NCBI GenBank assembly: GCA_009778355.1
Contig: WRJY01000308.1
Location: 1-13,178 of the forward strand
DNA: 13,178 nucleotides
Direction of reading: 5' to 3'
DNA from: Desulfovibrionaceae bacterium
Lineage (GTDB): Bacteria; Pseudomonadota; Gammaproteobacteria; Burkholderiales; Burkholderiaceae_C
Below the pieces are notes generated by a model, which searched no databases, had not been told where the DNA came from, and was given only the letters and a program-made list of their open reading frames with translations. Position numbers and translations under genes: made by a program. Shown one piece after another: positions 1 through 7,627 of this stretch. Numbering within the stretch: the first letter of the stretch is position 1; each line of letters opens with the position of its first letter.

Positions 1-82
1 GTCCAACCCGGCTGCGGTTTGCGCCTTGCATCCACTGCCTTTGCGGGGCAACGGGCGCCATGAAAATAGTGTGAACAGGCCC
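1..82. mobile_element. Probable insertion-sequence terminus (non-coding end only)
   Basis: No gene is readable here, and the SDR remnant that follows has an in-frame TAG at 67-69, so its homology cannot extend left. Read outward-in on the minus strand, the segment starts GGGCCTGTTCACAC, next to TTA. This has the look of the terminal inverted repeat of an IS5-family element that duplicates a short TNA target. If so, the element ends at about 82 and TAA at 83-85 is the target duplication. No transposase is visible because the window stops. The family assignment rests on memory of such termini, so it is tentative; another element or a rearrangement junction would look similar. Confidence 0.4.
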
Positions 83-84
83 TA

Positions 85-513
85 ATGAAAACCAGCATCG
101 ACGGCATGATCGCGCGCGGCTTCGGGCGCATCGTCAACATCACGTCCAGCGCCGTCAAGGCGCCTATCGACATCCTGGGCCTGAGCAACGGCGCTCGCTC
201 GGGGTTGACCGGCTTCGCCGCCGGCCTGGCGCGCAACCCGGACATCGCGGCCCGTGGCGTGACCATCAACAACCTGTTGCCCGGCAAGTTCGACACCGAC
301 CGTCTGGCCGCCACCATGCAGGGCGCGGTGCAAAAGTCCGGCAAAAGCCTGGAAGAAATCCGCGCCGCGCAACAGGCGCAGATTCCCGCCCGGCGCTTCG
401 GCACGCCGCGGGAGTTCGGCGCCGTCTGCGCCTTCCTGTGCAGCCGGCAGGCGGGCTACCTGACGGGGCAGAACATCCTGCTGGACGGCGGCAATTTCCC
501 TGGCACGTTTTGA
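85..513 (+). pseudogene. 5'-truncated short-chain dehydrogenase/reductase (SDR), C-terminal half
   Basis: The 142 readable residues correspond to the second half of an SDR of about 260 residues. They include the strand and serine of the catalytic region (GRIVNITSS), the helix after it (GLSNGARSGLTGF), the post-catalytic loop NNLLPGKFDTDRL, and the C-terminal motif YLTGQNILLDGG. The whole Rossmann half with the glycine-rich NAD(P) motif is missing. An in-frame TAG at 67-69 closes the frame upstream, and the ATG at 85 has no Shine-Dalgarno sequence, so this is probably an internal methionine. Where classical SDRs have YxxxK, this protein seems to have LGLSN. I believe some SDR subfamilies share this, so it need not be decay. 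Apart from the lost 5' end the frame is intact, which suggests a recent break. It converges on paaZ with 114 bp between. Its function cannot be told and it is unlikely to be active. Confidence 0.75.
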
Positions 514-627
514 TTCAGACCGAACATGCGCTCACCCACTCTTTCCCAGCCCTCTCCATCGCGGACAACCCGCGTTCATTCATAGGTGAGAAAACAAGGT
601 CTCGCGCGCGCTTGAATCGGAAACGCC
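514..627. other. Convergent intergenic spacer, no clear terminator
   Basis: This spacer lies between the stop of the SDR remnant (+) and the stop of paaZ (-). I looked for a hairpin with a T tract on either strand and did not find a convincing one. A GC alternation (CGCGCGCG) at about 602-610 is the only conspicuous feature. The end of the long paa/transporter transcript is therefore unexplained by an intrinsic terminator here. Confidence 0.4.
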
Positions 628-2670
628 CTACGACCGTTTGGCAACCAGCGTCAGAATGTCGTAGCTGGCCACCAACTCATCGTTCTGGTTGGTCACCTCC
701 ACATCCCAGGCGACCACGCCTTGTCCGACGCCATTGGCATCGCGTTTGCGGCGGTCCGTTTTGCGCTTGCACGTCAGACGCGCGCGAATGGTGTCGCCGA
801 TGCCCACAGGCTTGATGAAGCGCAGCGTATCCAGGCCATAGTTCGCGAGCACCGGGCCGGGCGAGGGCGAAACAAAAAGGCCGGCCGCCGCCGAAAGCAC
901 GAAGTAACCGTGCGCAATGCGCTTGCCGAAAGGCGATTGCCTGGCGGCGATGTCGTCGAAGTGCATGTAAAAGTAATCGCCCGACAGCCCGCCGAACGCG
1001 ACGATGTCCGCCTCGGAAACAGTGCGCCGGTGCGTCAGCAGCGAATCGCCGATCTGCAAGTCCTCGAAGCAGCGCCGGAACGGATGCTCGGCGGTCTCGT
1101 TAACCTTGGCGCCGCGCACGAACTCACCCGTGACGGCACTGAGCATCGTCGGTGAACCCTGCACCGCGCAGCGTTGCAGGTAGTGCTTGATGGCGCGCAC
1201 CCCTCCCAGTTCCTCGCCGCCACCCGCGCGGCCAGGCCCGCCGTGCTTGAGGGCAGGCAGCGGCGAGCCATGTCCGGTCGATTCGGCAGCCGCTTCTCGA
1301 TCAAGCACCAACAGGCGGCCATGCCATGCCGCCGCCACGGGGATGACTTTGGCGGCAATTTTCGGGTCGCGCGTGACCAACGTGCCCACCAGACTGCCGC
1401 GTCCGCGCGCCGCCAGAGACAGCGCTTCGTCCAGATCGTCATAAGGCATCAGCGTGCTGACCGGGCCGAAAGCTTCGATGTCGTGCACAGCGTCGGTTTG
1501 CAGCGGTTTCCGGCACAACAGCAACGTCGGAGCGAAAAAAGCCCCTTCGGCAACGCCCTCGCCTACCGGGGTAAAACCATCCTCCCCGCCGAGAATCAGC
1601 TCTGCATGTTGGCGCAGCAGGGCCACGCGCTCGGTCACGTCGGCTTTTTGCGCGTGTGAGGCCAGCGCGCCCATGCGCACGTTTTCGAGCGCCGGGTCGC
1701 CCACCACGGTTTTGGCCAGCCGCGCCTTGAGGGCGCTGGCAACCGCGTCCAGTTGCTGGCGCGGCACGATGGCGCGGCGGATTGCCGTGCACTTCTGCCC
1801 CGCCTTGACGGTCATCTCGCGCGCGACTTCCTTGACGAACAGATCGAATTCCTCGTCACCCGGCGCCACATCCGGCGCGAGGATGGCGCAGTTGAGCGAA
1901 TCGGCCTCGGCGTTGAACGGGATGGAATGCCGGATCAGGTTCGGATGCGCCCGCAGCTTGGCCGCCGTGTCCGCTGAACCGGTGAAGGTCACCACGTCCT
2001 GCTCTTGCAGGCGGTCGAGCAGATCACCCGTGCCGCCGATGATCAATTGCAGACTGCCCGGCGGCAGAATGCCCGACTGGTCGATCAGGCGCATTGCCGC
2101 TTCCGTGACGTAGCTGGTCGCGGTGGCCGGTTTGCCGATGCAGGGCATGCCCGCAAGAAAGCTCGGCGCGAATTTTTCGAGCAGGCCCCAGACAGGAAAA
2201 TTGAATGCGTTGATATGCACCGCCGCACCGGCCCGCGGCGCCAGGATGTGCGTACCGGCAAACGCGCCCTTCTTGCCCAGCGAGATCGCCGGCCCTTCAT
2301 GCAGCACATTGCCCGAAGGCAGTTCGTTGCCGCCGATGCTGGCGTAGGCGGACAACGTGCCTACGCCGCCTTCGATGTCGATCCAACTGTCGGCGCGCGT
2401 GGCTCCGGTATACACGGAAATCGCATAGAGCGACTCCTTGTGTTCCGTGAGAAATTTGGCCAGCGCTTTCAGACATGCGGCGCGCTCCTGGAAATCGAGC
2501 GCGCGCAGCGCTTTGCCCGTCGTTCGCGCATAAGCCAGCGCTTCGCCGAAATCGATCGTCTCGGCATGGGTACTCGCCACGGGTTGGCCGTTGAGGGCGC
2601 TACGCAGCATCTGCGCGCTTTTCTGGCCGATCCAGCGGCCAGCAATGAAACTTTGAAGGATTTGAGTCAT
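628..2670 (-). CDS. paaZ: PaaZ: bifunctional oxepin-CoA hydrolase / 3-oxo-5,6-dehydrosuberyl-CoA semialdehyde dehydrogenase
   Basis: This cytoplasmic fusion enzyme opens the oxepin-CoA ring and oxidises the resulting reactive aldehyde to 3-oxo-5,6-dehydrosuberyl-CoA with NADP+. The 680 residues match the usual length of about 680. Residues 1-500 are an aldehyde dehydrogenase, with Glu255 in NAEADSLN as the likely general base and Cys294 in GQKC as the nucleophile. These fit E. coli PaaZ Glu256 and Cys295 almost to the residue. Residues 530-680 are a MaoC-type (R)-hydratase domain with GGLSGDYFYMHFDD, giving Asp565 and His570 as the probable active-site pair (E. coli Asp561 by family knowledge). 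Both active sites look intact. A GGAGA site stands just before the ATG. It is the last gene of the minus-strand series, 17 bp after the LivF-type gene. Older literature sometimes calls this protein PaaN, but it is distinct from the PaaN at 10387. Confidence 0.96.
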   Translation of the reverse strand: MTQILQSFIAGRWIGQKSAQMLRSALNGQPVASTHAETIDFGEALAYARTTGKALRALDFQERAACLKALAKFLTEHKESLYAISVYTGATRADSWIDIEGGVGTLSAYASIGGNELPSGNVLHEGPAISLGKKGAFAGTHILAPRAGAAVHINAFNFPVWGLLEKFAPSFLAGMPCIGKPATATSYVTEAAMRLIDQSGILPPGSLQLIIGGTGDLLDRLQEQDVVTFTGSADTAAKLRAHPNLIRHSIPFNAEADSLNCAILAPDVAPGDEEFDLFVKEVAREMTVKAGQKCTAIRRAIVPRQQLDAVASALKARLAKTVVGDPALENVRMGALASHAQKADVTERVALLRQHAELILGGEDGFTPVGEGVAEGAFFAPTLLLCRKPLQTDAVHDIEAFGPVSTLMPYDDLDEALSLAARGRGSLVGTLVTRDPKIAAKVIPVAAAWHGRLLVLDREAAAESTGHGSPLPALKHGGPGRAGGGEELGGVRAIKHYLQRCAVQGSPTMLSAVTGEFVRGAKVNETAEHPFRRCFEDLQIGDSLLTHRRTVSEADIVAFGGLSGDYFYMHFDDIAARQSPFGKRIAHGYFVLSAAAGLFVSPSPGPVLANYGLDTLRFIKPVGIGDTIRARLTCKRKTDRRKRDANGVGQGVVAWDVEVTNQNDELVASYDILTLVAKRS

Positions 2671-2687
2671 GGGTTTCTCCGAAAGAA

Positions 2688-3434
2688 TCAGGCTGCGACG
2701 GCGTTTTTGTTGCCCAACCCGAGGTAGGTATCGATGATCCGGCTGTCGTCGAGCAGTTCCTGCGCGGGGCCGGTGAGCGCAACCACGCCGGTTTCCAGCA
2801 CATAGCCGCGGTTGGCGACCTGCAACGCGGCGCGGGCGTTTTGTTCGACGAGCAGCACCGAGACACCCTGCAAACGCAGCGATGCGACGACGTGCAGCAC
2901 TTCGCGCACGATCCGCGGTGCGAGGCCAAGCGAAGGCTCGTCGAGCATCAGCAGCCTGGGCCGCGCCATCAGCGCGCGGCCGATCGCCAGCATCTGGCGC
3001 TCGCCGCCCGAGAGCTTGCTCGCAAGTTGCGTGCGGCGTTCCTTGAGACGCGGAAAGATCGCGAAAACTTCTTCCATGCGCTCGCGCTGATCGCGCTGGC
3101 CTGTGCGCCAGCGGTAGAAGCCGCCGAGCAGGAGGTTGTCCTCGATCGGCATTTCGCCAAACAGTTCGCGGCTTTCAGGCACCAGGGCCACGCCGCGCGC
3201 GACCATCGCCTCGACGCTGGGCCGCGCGATGCGCTCGCCAGCGAGCATGAGGCTGCCGGAAGAAGGCAGCAGGCCCATCGCCGCGCACAGCAGTGTTGTT
3301 TTGCCAGCGCCGTTGGGGCCGATGACGGTGACGATCTCACCTTCATCCACGCGCAGATCGACACTGTGTACCGCCTCCACCGCGCCGTAGGCGACGCTGA
3401 AGCCCTGCAATTCAAAAAGAGGATTCGCGCTCAT
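2688..3434 (-). CDS. livF: LivF-type ABC transporter ATP-binding protein
   Basis: This is one of the two ATPases of a branched-chain-amino-acid-type (HAAT family) importer and would act at the inner face of the membrane. The 248 residues show Walker A GPNGAGKT (39-46), the signature LSGGERQ (141-147), and Walker B LLMLDEPS (161-168). The H-loop position is glutamine (VEQNA, Gln198), which is usual for LivF proteins. The region GVALVPESRELFGEM is also typical of LivF. The start codon overlaps the stop of the permease-ATPase fusion upstream by 4 bp (ATGA), so the two are probably translationally coupled. Its position between transporter genes and paaZ inside a paa operon suggests uptake of phenylacetate or a related aromatic acid. 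That is inferred from context, since the symbol names the family and not a proven substrate. Confidence 0.93.
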   Translation of the reverse strand: MSANPLFELQGFSVAYGAVEAVHSVDLRVDEGEIVTVIGPNGAGKTTLLCAAMGLLPSSGSLMLAGERIARPSVEAMVARGVALVPESRELFGEMPIEDNLLLGGFYRWRTGQRDQRERMEEVFAIFPRLKERRTQLASKLSGGERQMLAIGRALMARPRLLMLDEPSLGLAPRIVREVLHVVASLRLQGVSVLLVEQNARAALQVANRGYVLETGVVALTGPAQELLDDSRIIDTYLGLGNKNAVAA

Positions 3435-5257
3435 GCCGCCCTCTGAATCGGCTCGTCGATGCCGCCAAGGTAAGCGTCGAGCACGCGCGGATTGACCTGC
3501 ACTTCAGCAGGCGCGCCTTCGGCGATGACGGTGCCGAACTCCAACACCGTGATGCGGTCGGCGAGGTTCATCACGAACTCCATGTCGTGCTCGACAACGA
3601 GAATGCCCAGCCCTTCGGCGCGCAATTGCGCAAGCAAGGCTGCCAGCGCCTGTTTTTCCTGGTGGCGCAGGCCGGCGGCGGGTTCGTCGAGCAGCAAAGC
3701 CGCCGGCTGGCCCGCCAGCGCGCGGGCGATCTCGACCACGCGCTGTTGCCCGAGCGCGAGCGAGGCGGCGGGCGTGTCGGCGTGCTCGCCCAAACCGCAG
3801 CGCTCGATCTGCCGGCGCGCTTGGGCAAGCAGCGCCGCTTCCTCGGCGCGGTCGAGCCGCAGCATCGATGCGATCCAGCCGTGGCGGCCACGCCGGTGAG
3901 CGCCAAGCGCGACGTTTTCGAGCACGCTGCGGTTGCCGAGCAGTCGCACATGCTGGAAAGTGCGGCCCAGGCCGCGCGCCGCGAAGTCGCGCGATGGCTT
4001 GCCGTTCATCCGCTCACCGATGAACCGCACTTCGCCCTCGGTCGGGTCGTCCACGCCAGAGATCATGTTGAAGAAGGTGCTCTTGCCCGCGCCGTTGGGG
4101 CCGATGAGCGCATGAACCTCGCCGGCCTTCAGCGTCATCACAACCGCGTTGTTGGCGACCAGGCCGCCAAAGCGCTTGGTAACCTTGTCCGCTTCGAGCA
4201 GCAGGGCGCCGGCCGCTGTCAGCGAGCGGCTTGCGAGCGATACGCTCGCGTTCGGCAGACGAACCGGATCGGGCTTGAGCAAGCGCCCGGGCCAGCGCGC
4301 CAGCGTTGGCCACAGGCCATCGGCGAAACGCTGAAGCACGAAGAGCATCAGAAGGCCGAAGACGATGACCTCGAAGTTGCCGCTTGCGCCAAGCAGCTTG
4401 GGCAGGATGTCCTGCAACTGCCCCTTGAGCAGCGTGATGAGCGTGGCGCCGAGCACCGCGCCCCACAGATGGCCCGCGCCGCCGATCACCGCCATGAAGA
4501 GGTACTCGATACCGATGTTGATGTTGAACGGCGTCGGGTTCACGAAACGCTGCATGTGCGCATAAAGCCAGCCCGACAGCGCTGCCAGCAGCGCGGCAAG
4601 CACGAACACCTTGATGCGGTACCGATCGGTATCGACGCCCATCGATTCGGCCATTACGCGGCCAGACTTCAGCGCACGAATGGCGCGGCCTTCGCGTGAA
4701 TCGAGCAGGTTGTGCAGCGCCCACAGTGACAGCAGAAGCAGCGTCCAGATCAGCGGCCCGAGCGCGCGCGGCGATGCGAGCGAAAAGCCAGCGATGTTCA
4801 GCGCTGGCAGGCTGGCCATGCCGGTCTGCCCGCCGAGAAACTCGAGGTTGCCAAACAGAAAGTAGAGGCTCAATCCCCATGCAATGGTGCACAGCGGCAG
4901 GTAGTGCCCCGAGAGCTTCAACGTGATGGCGCCCAGCGCCCAGGCCACAAGAAAGGTCAGTGCCAGACCGAGCGCCAGACCGACCCACGGCAGCGCGCTG
5001 GCCGAAACCACGCCATCGAGCGCCGCGGCGGCAACCGGCGAGGTACAGGTCCATGCCGTGGCGTAGGCGCCAATGGCGACGAACGCGGCCTGCCCGAACG
5101 AGGTCATGCCACCGATGCCCGTGAGCATGACGAGACCGACCGCAACCATCGAATAGAGGCCGATGTCGCTGATCAGGGTGACGGTGAACTCGGGCAACCA
5201 AGCCCAGCACAGCGCCAGTGCAACGATGCCGAGGAGGGTGAGGCGGCGGTGCGTCAT
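3431..5257 (-). CDS. LivM-LivG fusion: ABC importer permease joined to ATP-binding domain
   Basis: One 608-residue protein combines two normally separate subunits. Residues 1-315 are a LivM-type permease with many hydrophobic helices. They include MLTGIGGMTSFGQAAFVAIGAY (about 44-65), the cytoplasmic coupling motif REGRAIRALKSGRVMAESMGVD (188-209), and EYLFMAVIGGAGHLWGAVLG (251-270). A linker at about 315-350 leads to a LivG-type ATPase with Walker A GPNGAGKS (386-393), signature-like SLALGQQR (499-506), Walker B LLLDEPAAG (521-529), and H-loop His557. The start at 5257 is chosen because it overlaps the upstream stop by 4 bp (ATGA) and begins at the natural permease N terminus. An in-frame ATG at 5299 would add 14 residues with no homology. 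The frame runs through without interruption, so this is a true fusion and not a frameshift artefact. With two ATPase chains, the linked permease would fix the ratio of LivM to LivG. Confidence 0.93.
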   Translation of the reverse strand: MTHRRLTLLGIVALALCWAWLPEFTVTLISDIGLYSMVAVGLVMLTGIGGMTSFGQAAFVAIGAYATAWTCTSPVAAAALDGVVSASALPWVGLALGLALTFLVAWALGAITLKLSGHYLPLCTIAWGLSLYFLFGNLEFLGGQTGMASLPALNIAGFSLASPRALGPLIWTLLLLSLWALHNLLDSREGRAIRALKSGRVMAESMGVDTDRYRIKVFVLAALLAALSGWLYAHMQRFVNPTPFNINIGIEYLFMAVIGGAGHLWGAVLGATLITLLKGQLQDILPKLLGASGNFEVIVFGLLMLFVLQRFADGLWPTLARWPGRLLKPDPVRLPNASVSLASRSLTAAGALLLEADKVTKRFGGLVANNAVVMTLKAGEVHALIGPNGAGKSTFFNMISGVDDPTEGEVRFIGERMNGKPSRDFAARGLGRTFQHVRLLGNRSVLENVALGAHRRGRHGWIASMLRLDRAEEAALLAQARRQIERCGLGEHADTPAASLALGQQRVVEIARALAGQPAALLLDEPAAGLRHQEKQALAALLAQLRAEGLGILVVEHDMEFVMNLADRITVLEFGTVIAEGAPAEVQVNPRVLDAYLGGIDEPIQRAA

Positions 5258-6282
5258 GCCTCGTCCTCCACATGGCGGCTGCGCAGCGATCGCCACCACA
5301 GCACCGGGATAATCAAGGTGAACACGAGCACTTCCTTGAAGGCGCTGGCCCAGAACGAGGAAAAAGCTTCGATCTGTCCCACCAGCAGCGCGCCAAGCAA
5401 CGCGATGGGGTAGCTGCCGAGTCCGCCGACGATCGCTGAGACAAAGCCCTTGAGGGCGATGAGAAAGCCGGTGTCGTAATACACCGTGGTCAGGGGCGCG
5501 ATCAACAAGCCGGAGACCGCGCCGATCAGCGCCGCGAGCGCGAAGCTCAGGTCACCCGACAGATCGGTCGGAATGCCCACCAGCCGCGCGCCGATGCGGT
5601 TGACCGCGGTGGCGCGCAGCGCCTTGCCGACGATGGAGCGCGTGAAGAAAAGATACATCAGCACAACGAACGCCGCCGCCACGCCGGCCACCACCATCGA
5701 CTGGCCGGTAATCATCAACCCGCTGATTTCGATGCGCGCTTCGGAGAAAGGCGGCGTGCGCGAACCTTCGGCGCCGAAGAACAGCAGGCCAAGCCCGACC
5801 AGCACGCCGTGTAGCGCGACCGAGACAATCAGAAGGATCAACACCGTCGCATCCGCGAGGGGACGGTAGGCCAGCCGGTACAAGAGCGGTCCGATCGGCG
5901 CGACGATCACCAATGCGGTCAGCCCCTGCATTGCCAGCGAGGCAGTGCGCAGGCCGAGCGCCAGCGCGCAAGCCGCGAGCGGGAATGCGATGGTCCAGAC
6001 CGCCGTGACCTTCCAGTTCACCGCCGCGCCACGCTTCCAGCGCCAGCCCTCGACCGCCAGCGTCGCCGCGGCCAACGCCAACAGCAGCCATAGTGTGGCC
6101 GGTGTGTGGCCGGCGTTGAGCGCAACCATCGACAACGCGCCGAAGGCCACCAACTCGCCCTGCGGGATGAAGATCACCCGCGTGACGGAAAACACCAGCA
6201 CCAACGCCAGCGCCATCAGTCCATAGACCGCGCCATTGACGATCCCGTCCTGCCCCAGAAGAAGGACGATGCCGAAATCCAT
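5254..6282 (-). CDS. livH: LivH-type ABC transporter permease
   Basis: This is an inner-membrane permease of the LivH/LivM family and the likely partner of the LivM half of the fused protein. The 342 residues from the chosen start are rich in hydrophobic helices. The N terminus has GIVNGAVYGLMALALVLVFSVTRVI, as in LivH. The coupling segment GKALRATAVNRIGARLVGI precedes the late helices, and the C-terminal part has KGFVSAIVGGLGSYPIALLGALLVG. It is somewhat longer than a standard LivH of about 290-310 residues because of a hydrophobic insert near residues 65-125, which may add membrane segments. The start at 6282 has GGAGAG 3 bp before the ATG. The in-frame ATG at 6330 would add 16 polar residues that do not fit the family. 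The stop overlaps the next start by 4 bp. The substrate is not visible in the sequence. Confidence 0.92.
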   Translation of the reverse strand: MDFGIVLLLGQDGIVNGAVYGLMALALVLVFSVTRVIFIPQGELVAFGALSMVALNAGHTPATLWLLLALAAATLAVEGWRWKRGAAVNWKVTAVWTIAFPLAACALALGLRTASLAMQGLTALVIVAPIGPLLYRLAYRPLADATVLILLIVSVALHGVLVGLGLLFFGAEGSRTPPFSEARIEISGLMITGQSMVVAGVAAAFVVLMYLFFTRSIVGKALRATAVNRIGARLVGIPTDLSGDLSFALAALIGAVSGLLIAPLTTVYYDTGFLIALKGFVSAIVGGLGSYPIALLGALLVGQIEAFSSFWASAFKEVLVFTLIIPVLWWRSLRSRHVEDEA

Positions 6283-6299
6283 ATGCTCTCCAATTTCAA

Positions 6300-6311
6300 G
6301 GCTGCGCAGCC
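6300..6311. other. Perfect 12-bp palindrome between binding-protein and permease genes
   Basis: GGCTGCGCAGCC is fully self-complementary and lies in the 101-bp gap between the binding-protein stop (6384) and the LivH start (6282). In RNA it could form a short stem with a 4-base loop. Such elements between the binding-protein gene and the membrane genes sometimes keep the binding protein in excess, but this one is short and has no T tract. The rest of the gap holds nothing else that I recognise. Confidence 0.3.
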
Positions 6312-6383
6312 AGCCGTTACGATGTGACACGACACCAGTGAAATGCGCAAAATCCGCGCGGTACTGGGAACGTGTTCAGTTCT

Positions 6384-7538
6384 TCAAGGCGTTGAAGGAA
6401 GGTACTTCCAGGCGCCGTTCTCGATCTTGACCATGACGCGTGCGCGCTGATCGAGACCCAGGTGATCGTTGGCCGTCGTGTTGAATACGCCGTTCGCGCC
6501 GGGCAGTTCCTTCACCTGTTCGAGCGCATCGCGCAGCGCCGCGCGGAACTCGGGCGTGCCGGGCTGCGCCGTCTTGAGCGCCACCGGCACCGCGGCGGCC
6601 ATCAGCAAACCGGCGTCCCAGGCGTACGGACCGAAGCCCGAGGCAGTCCCCTTGCCGTAAGCCGCTTCGTAGGCCGACACGTACGCCAACGCGGACTTCT
6701 TCACCGGGTTACTGTCGGGCAGTTGCTCCGCAACGAGGACTGGGCCGGTCGGCAGCAAAGTGCCTTCGACATCCTTGCCGCCCACGCGCAGGAAATCGGC
6801 GTTGGCAACGCCGTGCGTCTGGTAAAGCTTGCCCGCGTAACCGCGCTCCTTGAGGCTCTTTTGCGGCAACGCGGCAGGTGTGCCCGAACCGGCGATCAGC
6901 ACCGCGTCGGGCTTGGCCGCCATGATCTTCAAAGTCTGGCCCGTGACCGAGGTGTCGGTGCGCGAATAGCGCTCGTTGGCGACGAACTGCAACTTTTTCG
7001 CCTCGACCGCCTTGACGAATTCCTGGTGCCAACCTTCGCCGTAGGCGTCGGAGAAGCCGATGAAGGCCACTGTCTTCACGCCGTTGGCAGCCATGTGCTC
7101 GGCGATGGCCTGCGACATCAGGGCGTCATTTTGCGGCGTCTTGAAAACCCAGCGCCTCTTCGCGTCCATCGGCTCGACGATACGCGCCGCCGCTGCCATC
7201 GAGATCATGGGCGTGCGCGCCTCGGCGGCCACGTCGACCATCGCGAGCGAGTTCGGCGTCACGGTCGAACCGATGATGACGTCCACCTTGCTCTCGAATA
7301 TCAGCTTGCGCGTATTGTTGACCGCCACCGTGGTGTCGCTCGCATCGTCGAGCACGATGTAGTTGATCTTCTGGCCCGCGATGGTCTTGGGCATCAGGGC
7401 GATGGTGTTTTTTTCTGGAATACCGAGCGACGCGGCCGGTCCGGTTGCCGAAACGGTCACGCCCACATTGATATCGGCATGCGCGAGCGCCGATGCGAAC
7501 AGCGCGGCCATCAGCGCCAGGGGTTTGAGATGTTTCAT
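6384..7538 (-). CDS. Periplasmic solute-binding protein of a branched-chain-amino-acid-type ABC importer
   Basis: This type I periplasmic binding protein (LivJ/LivK-like, Peripla_BP_6) captures the ligand and delivers it to the membrane complex encoded downstream. The 384 residues begin with a classic signal peptide, MKHLKPLALMAALFASALAHA, probably cut after AHA before DINVGV. The first mature strand (INVGVTVSATGPAASLGIPEKN) and the segments VDVIIGSTVTPNSLAMVDVA and VAFIGFSDAYGEGW are typical of the family. The start at 7538 is preferred because its GGAGA stands 7 bp upstream. The ATG at 7544 adds two residues and sits only 1 bp from that GGAGA. No lipobox cysteine is present. Its place directly after paaK suggests an aromatic acid ligand such as phenylacetate, by context only. 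Confidence 0.92.
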   Translation of the reverse strand: MKHLKPLALMAALFASALAHADINVGVTVSATGPAASLGIPEKNTIALMPKTIAGQKINYIVLDDASDTTVAVNNTRKLIFESKVDVIIGSTVTPNSLAMVDVAAEARTPMISMAAAARIVEPMDAKRRWVFKTPQNDALMSQAIAEHMAANGVKTVAFIGFSDAYGEGWHQEFVKAVEAKKLQFVANERYSRTDTSVTGQTLKIMAAKPDAVLIAGSGTPAALPQKSLKERGYAGKLYQTHGVANADFLRVGGKDVEGTLLPTGPVLVAEQLPDSNPVKKSALAYVSAYEAAYGKGTASGFGPYAWDAGLLMAAAVPVALKTAQPGTPEFRAALRDALEQVKELPGANGVFNTTANDHLGLDQRARVMVKIENGAWKYLPSTP

Positions 7539-7567
7539 GAGCATGTCTCCGTTTGACGTAATTGATG

Positions 7568-7604
7568 AAAAAAATGCACTGACTCAGCTTCGCTGAATGA
7601 ATGC
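7568..7604 (-). terminator. Intrinsic terminator/attenuator between paaK and the binding-protein gene
   Basis: On the minus strand GCATTCATTCAGC pairs with GCTGAGTCAGTGC across a GAA loop. This gives a 13-position stem with two G-T wobbles and one mismatch. One base later come seven T residues (7574-7568). It lies 24-60 bp after the paaK stop and only about 17 bp before the Shine-Dalgarno of the binding-protein gene. That leaves no room for a full promoter between, so it more likely reduces read-through than ends the operon. The opposite strand lacks a T run, so it acts in one direction. Confidence 0.72.
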
Positions 7605-7627
7605 GAACACTGATGGACAATGGCTTG

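Noticed and set aside
2005..4699. Long plus-strand open frames (for example 2005-2727 and 3587-4699) opposite paaZ and the transporter genes
   Set aside because: They lie antisense to genes with clear family motifs, are rich in Arg/Ala/His/Gln as expected of GC-rich shadow frames, and show no domains or ribosome sites.
5258..5299. Extended N terminus of the LivM-LivG fusion starting at 5299
   Set aside because: The extra 14 residues have no family similarity, and the ATG at 5257 makes a 4-bp coupling overlap with the LivH gene stop.
6283..6330. Extended N terminus of the LivH-type gene starting at 6330
   Set aside because: The 16 extra residues are polar and unlike the family; GGAGAG just upstream of 6282 fixes the start there.
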